From: a virus
Reading direction: 5' to 3' (one strand)
Virus record (IMG/VR): IMGVR_UViG_3300005617_000797
Span: 1-21,895 of that record
DNA length: 21,895 nucleotides
This document shows, in pieces, positions 6,657-12,363 of the stretch. A program made the translations under genes and the position numbers. Positions within the stretch are counted from its first letter, which is position 1; the number at the start of each line of letters is the position of its first letter. The notes below the pieces were generated by a model. It did not search any database. It saw only the letters and a program-made list of their open reading frames with translations, and was not told where the DNA came from.

Positions 6657-9146
6657 TCAATGCCTCAGCCAGTCGCTCGCGACCTTCCGGCCTTCGAGCG
6701 GCATCAGCAGCATCTTGCCGTCGGCCGAGGCCAGAAGCGGGACCGTCTTCTTGCCGCCGCCGCCCTCGCCCCACTTGTGGCGGTACATGTGCTGGCCCTT
6801 CTTCGAGCCCTTCGGCGGCTTGTACATCGTCTCGGGCGAATCGCCGTAGTGCGTCAGGGCGACGACCGAGTCGATCTTGTCCTTCGAGCCCATCGCGAAG
6901 GTCTTCCAGATGACGCACTTCGCGTTCTTGTTGGCGGCCTTCTGAAGCTTGAGCGCCTTCTGGCACTGCTCGATCAGGCCGCGGTCGCCGATCCGGCGCG
7001 CGAGGTCGAGCGCCTCAGCGACCGTCAGGCGCGTGCCGGGCTTCGGGAGACGAACCGTACCGGGGTTCGTGAACGTCGTCCCGACGGTCTTCTTCGCGCG
7101 GTTCATGACGCTCTCCGCGCCTTTTCTCGCGGCGCGCGGTCCGTACTGCTTCACGACCATGCCGCGGGCGAATGCCTGACCAGACTTCTGGGACCGCGTG
7201 TGCCCCGGCGCGAAGACCGCCGCCGTGTTGAGGTCCTGCCTCGCGTGATTGAGGATCCTCGCGGACTCCGGACGCGTCAGCGGATTCACCGCGACCGCCA
7301 CACGACGGCGCTTCGTCGTCCCGCCGCTCGAGGTCGTGTCGAGCCACTGCGCCTCAAGCTTCCGCTTCGCGTGCGCCGGAACCGACGACCAGGAGCCGAG
7401 CGTCATACCGCCCTGGTAGTCACGGTCGTAGCCGACGATCTCGAGTAGCGCCTCGCGCTGACGGCGCGTCATCGCGTTCCATGCGATCGAGATCGGAGGA
7501 TTCTTCTTGGGGCGCCGCGTATGGACGTTCCTGGCGTACTTCTGCTCCAGGGCGTCGTACATCAACTGCTCCATCGTCTCCTTCTCGGGTCCACGGACTG
7601 ACGGACCCGGCGTGAACGGAGACGTCGACAGGATCTGGTAGAGCGCCGATCCCCCGCCGCCGTGATAGTCGTTGGCGAACCAGTAGATCGCCCCTTCGAT
7701 ATCGAAGTTTGCGTCGGCGCTGTTGATGTCGCTGTGAAGGTGCCGGAACTCCTTCTTCAGGAAGTTGACCATCTCGCGCTTTTGTGCGGCAGCGTCCGGA
7801 GGGTTAGCTGCGAAGACGGTCTGGAGGAGCGGATTCGGGCGAACGGGCCCGACGTTCTCCTTCGCCATGTAGCCGGGTTCAGCGTGATGGTGACGGACGT
7901 CGAGCTCACCACGCTTCGTGACGTGGAAGGCGTGCGTCTTGAGCCACTCCCTATCGGTGATGAGAGGGATCGTCGGGTGGACCTGACGACAGGCGGTGTT
8001 CGTCTCGGACGGCCTTCCTCCCGCGGTCTTGCAGTGCGGGCAGAAGCCGTACATGCGAGCGCGGTCCTGGTTGTCGCTCGTCCACCGGTAGACGAACTTA
8101 TGAAGAACCTCCACCTGAAGGTGATGCGGCAACTTGTCGCCGCGGATGATCGGATTCGGACAGGCGTTTGACCGGATCGCGGACTTCGCGGTGCGGGCCC
8201 ACATGCTCGAGACGGCCTTCTGAGCGCCGCTCGGACCGTACTGCGAGACCGCGCGCGTAAGGCCGTCGGCCACGCCGCGCAGGTAGTTCTTCCCGGAGAC
8301 GGTCTGCGTCGGAGACTTGCTCCGCTGATGGATGCTCCGGGCGCGAGAAAGAAGGTTCGCCGACTCTTTGCGCGTGAGCGGATTCGTCTTCGGACCTTTT
8401 CCGAGTCCGAACGCACGGATGAAGTTCAGCGCATCCTTGCGGCCGAGCGCGGTATAGACGCCGTCGCCCTGGTGGTAGTCGGCGTGGACCTCTCCGCGCT
8501 TCGCGAGAAAGAATCGGTACCGAGTCACGCCGTCGCCGGGCGCCCAGGTTGCGACCGAGAGACCGGCCGCGCGGGCCGCGGCTTCGACCTGATTGTCTCC
8601 GCCCTTCGGATTGTTGAAGGTGAAGATGTTCGGCCGGACGCCGCTACGACCGCGGAGGTGCTCGATGAGCGCCTGATGCGCGGCGTTGAACGGGCTCAGC
8701 TCGTGGGCGAGGATGAGGTTGTCCGTGCGCTTCAGCATCTTCGCGATGGCTCCGCCGGAGATGCGTTCTCCGCGGAGATCGAAGTGCCTTTTGACGGCGT
8801 CGTTGACGGCGTCGCGAACGCCCTTGCTGTAGTAGTTCCGAGGGTTGTTGAACGTGAAGACGTTCCGGCGGACACGGCCAGGGTTCGTGTGGCTCGTCGG
8901 CGTGATGGTCTCGGTGACGCCCATCGCGTAGATCGCGGGCATGTTCACCTTCATCCCGACCTTGAGGCCGCGGATGTCGAGGTAGACGACGTACGTCCGG
9001 CCCGTCTTCTGGGCCTTGTTGCGTCCGGCCCAGACGCATTTGTTGATCGCCTCGTTGCCCATGCCGGTGGCGCGCTTCGTGTACACGACGGTTCCGTCGG
9101 TCGTGTCGATCAGGACGAATGAGGGCGGATTCTTCCTGGCGCTCAT
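6657..9146 (-). CDS. Large modular protein with repeated Asn-Pro linkers (829 aa)
   Basis: The ATG at 9146 has GGAGG six bases upstream and overlaps the stop of the 89-aa gene. The protein is basic and looks built from modules. I count 11 NP dipeptides (residues 6, 88, 101, 179, 255, 331, 438, 448, 549, 621, 694), many in matching contexts: VRRNVFTFNNP at 92-102, VRPNIFTFNNP at 170-180, VRPNPLLQTVFAANP at 435-449. A module starting NPLTRxESA occurs twice (255-320 and 621-686), each ending in QYGP plus a basic helix. A shorter KRGE segment also recurs (216 and 411). A Cys cluster FCPHCK at 368-373 with C386 may bind zinc. No known enzyme domain is recognised. The NP-containing links could be interdomain linkers or proteolytic processing sites of a virion polyprotein. 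Confidence 0.8.
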   Translation of the reverse strand: MSARKNPPSFVLIDTTDGTVVYTKRATGMGNEAINKCVWAGRNKAQKTGRTYVVYLDIRGLKVGMKVNMPAIYAMGVTETITPTSHTNPGRVRRNVFTFNNPRNYYSKGVRDAVNDAVKRHFDLRGERISGGAIAKMLKRTDNLILAHELSPFNAAHQALIEHLRGRSGVRPNIFTFNNPKGGDNQVEAAARAAGLSVATWAPGDGVTRYRFFLAKRGEVHADYHQGDGVYTALGRKDALNFIRAFGLGKGPKTNPLTRKESANLLSRARSIHQRSKSPTQTVSGKNYLRGVADGLTRAVSQYGPSGAQKAVSSMWARTAKSAIRSNACPNPIIRGDKLPHHLQVEVLHKFVYRWTSDNQDRARMYGFCPHCKTAGGRPSETNTACRQVHPTIPLITDREWLKTHAFHVTKRGELDVRHHHAEPGYMAKENVGPVRPNPLLQTVFAANPPDAAAQKREMVNFLKKEFRHLHSDINSADANFDIEGAIYWFANDYHGGGGSALYQILSTSPFTPGPSVRGPEKETMEQLMYDALEQKYARNVHTRRPKKNPPISIAWNAMTRRQREALLEIVGYDRDYQGGMTLGSWSSVPAHAKRKLEAQWLDTTSSGGTTKRRRVAVAVNPLTRPESARILNHARQDLNTAAVFAPGHTRSQKSGQAFARGMVVKQYGPRAARKGAESVMNRAKKTVGTTFTNPGTVRLPKPGTRLTVAEALDLARRIGDRGLIEQCQKALKLQKAANKNAKCVIWKTFAMGSKDKIDSVVALTHYGDSPETMYKPPKGSKKGQHMYRHKWGEGGGGKKTVPLLASADGKMLLMPLEGRKVASDWLRH

Positions 9147-9412
9147 GCGGACCTCCGACGCGGCAGCATCGAAAGGGCGACGGGATTCCTGCGGATCCCG
9201 CCGTGGGTGCGAGCGGCTTTGACCCCGATGAACGTTCCGATGAATGCGGCGGCGATGGCTCCGGTCACCACGAAGACCCCGAGGATGGGCAGGACGTCGT
9301 TCACCATGATCTCGCGGATCGCGGGCTTCATGGAAGCGACTGCCGCATCGGTGATCGACGACGTGACGTCGCCGAAGCCGGTGGGTCTCTGGACGTGGTA
9401 CACGTAGCGCAT
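9143..9412 (-). CDS. Small single-pass membrane protein with C-terminal RRNP motif (89 aa)
   Basis: The protein starts MRYVYHVQRPTGFGDVTSSI. A hydrophobic segment, VLPILGVFVVTGAIAAAFIG (about residues 40-60), is a convincing transmembrane helix, followed by a basic tail with GIRRNPVALSMLPRRRSA. The RRNP motif links it to the 829-aa and Arg-rich neighbours. The gene starts five bases after the stop of the transglutaminase-like gene and its own stop overlaps the next ATG, so all three are likely co-translated. The start at 9412 has only a distant GGAGG and probably relies on coupling. A virion membrane or internal-vesicle protein is a reasonable guess; a holin is another, though it has only one helix. 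Confidence 0.72.
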   Translation of the reverse strand: MRYVYHVQRPTGFGDVTSSITDAAVASMKPAIREIMVNDVLPILGVFVVTGAIAAAFIGTFIGVKAARTHGGIRRNPVALSMLPRRRSA

Positions 9413-9417
9413 CAGAA

Positions 9418-10929
9418 CTACCGGCGGCGCCTCCCGCTGGAGCCGGGCCGGTGGGCCATCGCGAGGTAGGCGGTGCCGCCTGCCGCCGCGAGACCGAAGG
9501 CGATCACCCAGGGGTTCGTGTACCAGGGCGTCTGCTGCTGGAGGCCCATGACGTTCCGTCCCGCCAGCTTGTTCGTCGCGTTGACGACGGCCTGGGCCGC
9601 CTGCGACTGCATGACCGACGGAACGACCGTTCCGGCGGCCTTGAAGACCGAGCTGATCGTGTCCCAGACGGAGCCGCCCGCGGCGGCGGCGGTGGTGCCC
9701 GTCGGCGTCGCGGTCGCGGTGGGCGTCGGCGTCGGCGCGTACATCTGATCGTACGACGTGATCGCGCCGGGCAGATCGCCCATGCCTTCCATGGTTCCGA
9801 ACGGCACCCGTCGCGGAGCGACCACGACGTTCCGGCGCCGGACGAGCAGCGGCTGATCCATAGAGACCTTCACCTTTCTCTCGGGAGACTCTGCGGCTTT
9901 GACCTTGATGTGTGGTCCGGTCTTCACGTACCGGACCGCGTCATGACCCATGTGACCGTTCCAGCGGGAACCGGGCGGATAGAACTGACGGACGATCTTG
10001 ATCTGCGGAGTCCGTCCGCCGGTCGTGTAGTAGGGGTTCCCGTGGTCGTTCGGCTGACCCTCGATCGACTGGATCCGCTCGGACGGGTCAAGGCGCGGCG
10101 CGGCCTTGAGCATGTGCATGTCCGGCTCCATGTCGGCCGACGGGATCTGCGTGTTGTGCGGGACGAGCAGCTGGAGGTCCTCGAAGTTCCCGGGCGGGAT
10201 GACGCCGGGCCCGGCGCCGAAGTCCTTCGGGATCCCGTAGCTGATGTAGTCCTTCGGGTACGCCGCGTCGACTCCGGCCAGCGGATCCTCCGGGAACGCT
10301 TCGTCGCCCGCGAACTCTCCGAGACCTTCGTTGAAGGCGTTCATTTCGGATTTCCCCACGACGTTTTCGATGGGTTTCTCCGGCCAGCGCGCGAAGAGTT
10401 TCTCGTCGACCGGCGGACGCCAACCGGGTCCCACTCCCGGCGTTGACGAGTCGAGCGCGCGCCAGTCTTTTCCGACCAGGAGCGAAGTCCAGACGTGCGA
10501 GTACTCGTCCGGACGCAGCCGGTCGACCTTCGCAGTCTCGAAGGCGTACTGGAAGCCGAGGATTCCGCCGAGCGTCGCCGTCACGATCGAGAAGGTGTCG
10601 CAGTCGCCGACGAAGAGCCCGGGGCCCGTGTAGGTCCCGGCGCGGCGCGCTTCGATGATCGGCCGCATGGCCTCGATCGGGTGCTCGATCTTCTCGATCT
10701 GGAACGGATCCGGCTGGAAGATGCCGTGCTTCTGGACCCAGTTGAAAACCGCGTCTGCGGTCGCGGCGGTCTTCGCGCGCGGATCGCTCGAGACCGACGC
10801 GCGGATCCAGGTCGCGATCTTCTGGAAGGTCGGGTCGAGCTTCCCGAGCGCGACCAGCTTGTGCATCTTCTTGATCGTCGACTCCGTGCCGACGACGCCG
10901 CGGTCGAGACCCTCGACGGTGCTGCTCAT
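9418..10929 (-). CDS. Transglutaminase-like cysteine-protease-fold protein with C-terminal membrane anchor (503 aa)
   Basis: Residues about 50-165 fit a transglutaminase-like core: a helical lead-in (ADAVFNWVQKHGI), then GLFVGDCDTFSIVTATL with candidate catalytic C110, DEYSHVWTSLLV with H145, and DWRALDSS with D160. The Cys-His-Asp order and spacing are those of the family, which includes proteases, peptidases, amidases and cross-linking enzymes; sequence alone does not say which reaction. A Pro/Thr/Ala-rich linker lies at about 398-412. The C-terminus has an amphipathic stretch (420-455), a hydrophobic anchor (WVIAFGLAAAGGTAYLA, 474-490) and a basic end. I chose ATG 10929; a TTG six bases earlier is in frame. 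It precedes the two NP-motif genes, so acting on them as a maturation protease is an attractive hypothesis; peptidoglycan processing at entry is the main alternative. Confidence 0.78.
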   Translation of the reverse strand: MSSTVEGLDRGVVGTESTIKKMHKLVALGKLDPTFQKIATWIRASVSSDPRAKTAATADAVFNWVQKHGIFQPDPFQIEKIEHPIEAMRPIIEARRAGTYTGPGLFVGDCDTFSIVTATLGGILGFQYAFETAKVDRLRPDEYSHVWTSLLVGKDWRALDSSTPGVGPGWRPPVDEKLFARWPEKPIENVVGKSEMNAFNEGLGEFAGDEAFPEDPLAGVDAAYPKDYISYGIPKDFGAGPGVIPPGNFEDLQLLVPHNTQIPSADMEPDMHMLKAAPRLDPSERIQSIEGQPNDHGNPYYTTGGRTPQIKIVRQFYPPGSRWNGHMGHDAVRYVKTGPHIKVKAAESPERKVKVSMDQPLLVRRRNVVVAPRRVPFGTMEGMGDLPGAITSYDQMYAPTPTPTATATPTGTTAAAAGGSVWDTISSVFKAAGTVVPSVMQSQAAQAVVNATNKLAGRNVMGLQQQTPWYTNPWVIAFGLAAAGGTAYLAMAHRPGSSGRRRR

Positions 10930-10947
10930 CGGCAACCCCCGGCGAAG

Positions 10948-10981
10948 GAAAAATAACAGAACCCCGCGCGGTGACGCGGGG
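10948..10981 (-). terminator. Probable intrinsic terminator downstream of the Com-like gene
   Basis: In minus-strand sense a 7-bp all-GC stem (arms 10975-10981 and 10962-10968, 6-base loop) is followed by TTCTGTTATTTTT. The T-tract is slightly interrupted, so strength is uncertain. It sits between the Com-like gene and the transglutaminase-like gene, which suggests the virion genes need read-through, antitermination or a promoter I cannot identify. Confidence 0.5.
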
Positions 10982-11080
10982 CCCTGGGGAAGAAGGAAAG
11001 ACTGAAGTGGGAGTCGGAGAGGCCGAAGGAGTTGGCTGCGGCGGACGAACGTCGCATGACGCTCCCTGGATCTCTCCAGG

Positions 11081-11116
11081 CTGTCCGCCCAGGACGGGCG
11101 ATCCGCCTACTTCTTT
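11081..11116 (-). repeat. Direct repeat copy B, at the 3' end of the Com-like gene
   Basis: This 36-base segment matches 11336-11372 with one substitution and a small difference near one end. It includes the last two codons and stop of the Com-like gene and, in minus-strand sense, a CGCCC-N5-GGGCG hairpin. A second small hairpin (11065-11080, 6-bp stem, loop GAGA) follows directly. The remaining 130 bases up to the transglutaminase-like gene hold only a probable terminator. Confidence 0.75.
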
Positions 11117-11283
11117 GTCGCGAGCACGGTCACGGTCGGCTTACCCGCGCGCACTTCGACGCGCAGCTGCGCGTCGCACCGTTTGTTGCGGCACTTGGTC
11201 TCGAGGCTTCCCTCGATCGACTGCCGCATCATCCAGTTTCCGCACGCGGGGCACCGGAGATCGTTTCCCGTGCTCTCAGGCAT
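11107..11283 (-). CDS. Com-like zinc-ribbon protein (58 aa)
   Basis: The protein starts MPESTGNDLRCPACGNWMM and has one zinc ribbon: CPAC at about residues 11-14 and CRNKRC at about 32-37, followed by AQLRVEVRAGKP. The small size and the pattern LRC..C...L.......K C....C resemble phage Mu Com, which binds mRNA and activates translation of the modification gene mom. Com relatives are common in phages, mostly of unknown target, so the function is tentative. I chose ATG 11283, with GAGAGACG upstream; a longer reading from a TTG at 11364 would run through the terminator hairpin and repeat and is less likely. The gene has its own promoter candidate, lies just after a strong terminator, and is bracketed by direct repeats. 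Confidence 0.68.
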   Translation of the reverse strand: MPESTGNDLRCPACGNWMMRQSIEGSLETKCRNKRCDAQLRVEVRAGKPTVTVLATKK

Positions 11284-11300
11284 CTTTTCGTCTCTCAACG

Positions 11301-11337
11301 AAAAAGGCCGCGGGACGCAACATGCGTCGCGCGGCCT
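11301..11337 (-). terminator. Strong intrinsic terminator or attenuator immediately before the Com-like gene
   Basis: The minus-strand transcript forms a 14-bp GC-rich stem with one mismatch (arms 11324-11337 and 11305-11318, 5-base loop ACGTT-type), followed directly by TTTTT. This is the best terminator in the window. It ends 17 bases before the Com-like ATG, leaving room only for the ribosome-binding site. It must therefore either end a short leader RNA, act as an attenuator, or be bypassed for that gene to be expressed. Confidence 0.8.
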
Positions 11338-11372
11338 GTCCGCCCAGTACGGGCGATCCGCCAAACTTCTTT
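11336..11372 (-). repeat. Direct repeat copy A, upstream of the Com-like gene
   Basis: This is the second copy of the 36-37-base repeat, offset by 255 bases from 11081-11116. In minus-strand sense it starts AAAGAAG and contains CGCCC-GTACT-GGGCG, a 5-bp hairpin. Both copies keep the hairpin arms exactly while the loop differs by one base. It lies at the predicted transcription start of the promoter at 11379-11407 and immediately before the terminator stem. Confidence 0.75.
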
Positions 11373-11378
11373 CATAAC

Positions 11379-11407
11379 AGTTTGCATCGTTGTGGCTCTT
11401 ATGTCAA
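11379..11407 (-). promoter_or_regulatory. Candidate sigma70 promoter for the leader of the Com-like gene
   Basis: A perfect -35 box TTGACA (11407-11402, minus strand) is followed after 17 bases by CAAACT (11384-11379), a poor -10 box. The stretch 11373-11425 is noticeably more AT-rich than its surroundings and is the only gap of this kind in the cluster. Transcription would begin near 11372, at the start of repeat copy A. The weak -10 suggests a regulated promoter or a chance match. Confidence 0.45.
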
Positions 11408-11425
11408 GCACAAATCGAATTTGAC

Positions 11426-11737
11426 TTACCGTCTCCTGGGAACCTGATTGAGCAAAGTGAGGACCGTACCGAGGCCGCCAGCCTTCGCGATCACGCGGAG
11501 GTCGTCGCGCAGACCGCGGATCTCATCGATCAGCTCGTCGATGACGTCGCGCATTCCATCTCTCGGCTGCATCATGGTCTCGATCAGACCGTGCGTTATC
11601 TCGATCTGCTTGTTCATGAGCTCGATCTGCTTCTTGGAGATGGCGTGCAGGTTCGCCGTCGCCGTCGCGAGATCTTCGAACGACTTAATGAACTGCGTCC
11701 GCTGCTTCCGGATCTGCTCGTCGTTCGGATCAGGCAT
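11426..11737 (-). CDS. Helical coiled-coil protein of unknown function (103 aa)
   Basis: The protein starts MPDPNDEQIRKQRTQFIKSF and is helical for nearly its whole length, with heptad-like hydrophobic spacing from about residue 10 to 85 and Gln/Lys/Glu/Asp-rich faces (KKQIELMNKQIEITHGLIE). The end is basic (LNQVPRRR). There is no membrane segment or signal peptide. The ATG at 11737 has GGAGCTGAG directly upstream. It follows the methyltransferase gene by 33 bases and is the last gene before the AT-rich gap and terminator. It could be a scaffold or oligomerisation factor, but nothing in the sequence decides this. Confidence 0.68.
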   Translation of the reverse strand: MPDPNDEQIRKQRTQFIKSFEDLATATANLHAISKKQIELMNKQIEITHGLIETMMQPRDGMRDVIDELIDEIRGLRDDLRVIAKAGGLGTVLTLLNQVPRRR

Positions 11738-11770
11738 CTCAGCTCCGCGAAAGTCAGCGTGTACACAGGG

Positions 11771-12316
11771 TCATCGGACCGCGGCCACGTCGATCTCTGC
11801 GAGATTTACGCTTCCGGTGCCGCCGGTCTTGCGCGCCTTCATGAAGACGCCGGGAGATTTCGGATCGTGATCCGGCCCGAGATGCTGGATCCACATGTCG
11901 AAGAAGATTTTTTTGAAGTCGTCGAGCGTGTAGCGCCAATAATCGTTCGGATACGCGTGGTACGGGAAGCCGGGCGACCGCGTCGTCACGACGAGCAGCC
12001 CTCCAGGACGGAGGACGTACTTCATATTCGCGACGATGGTCCGCCAATCGTGGGCGTGCTCGAGCATTTCTGTCGAAATGACGACGTCGAACGATTGCGA
12101 ACCGAAGTATCGGCCGATCTCCCGCGCGTCTAGAACGATGTCGACACCCTTTCCGTGGAGCGCGTCGACGCCGACGTACCGCTTCGGCCCGTGAACGCGC
12201 AGAGCATTACGCGGCGAGCCGTTCACATCCATCGAGCCGACTTCCAGGACCTCCATGCCGCGGATATCGTCCGCGTCCACCTTGTCGCCAAGGAACTTCA
12301 AAACGCTCGTGTGCAT
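11771..12316 (-). CDS. Class I SAM-dependent methyltransferase (181 aa)
   Basis: The protein has the landmarks of a small Rossmann-fold methyltransferase of the Methyltransf_11 type: motif I variant MEVLEVGSMDVNGS (21-34), acidic residue after the second strand in YVGVDALHG (48-55), a DIVLDA segment (59-64), FDVVISTEMLEHAHD (76-90) and the post-motif strand LRPGGLLVVTTRSPG (102-116), then YHAYPNDYWRYT (119-130). The ATG at 12316 has GGAGAGGG just upstream. A longer frame reaching to 13267 is only antisense-type read-through of the adjacent coiled-coil gene. The YPNDYWRY signature is common in methyltransferases near sugar-modification genes, but no glycosyltransferase is present here, so the substrate is unknown. 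DNA modification is possible but lacks the usual NPPY-type motif. Confidence 0.85.
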   Translation of the reverse strand: MHTSVLKFLGDKVDADDIRGMEVLEVGSMDVNGSPRNALRVHGPKRYVGVDALHGKGVDIVLDAREIGRYFGSQSFDVVISTEMLEHAHDWRTIVANMKYVLRPGGLLVVTTRSPGFPYHAYPNDYWRYTLDDFKKIFFDMWIQHLGPDHDPKSPGVFMKARKTGGTGSVNLAEIDVAAVR

Positions 12317-12363
12317 AGACCCTCTCCCCTGATCATCTAGTCCCCGTCCCGCGAACGCCTCGA

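Noticed and set aside
11107-11364. Longer start (TTG at 11364) for the Com-like protein
   Set aside because: It would translate through the repeat and the 14-bp terminator stem and lacks a good ribosome-binding site; the ATG at 11283 precedes the zinc ribbon directly.
11081-11372. CRISPR-like array from the two repeats near the Com-like gene
   Set aside because: There are only two copies, the interval contains a gene rather than spacers, and no cas gene is near.
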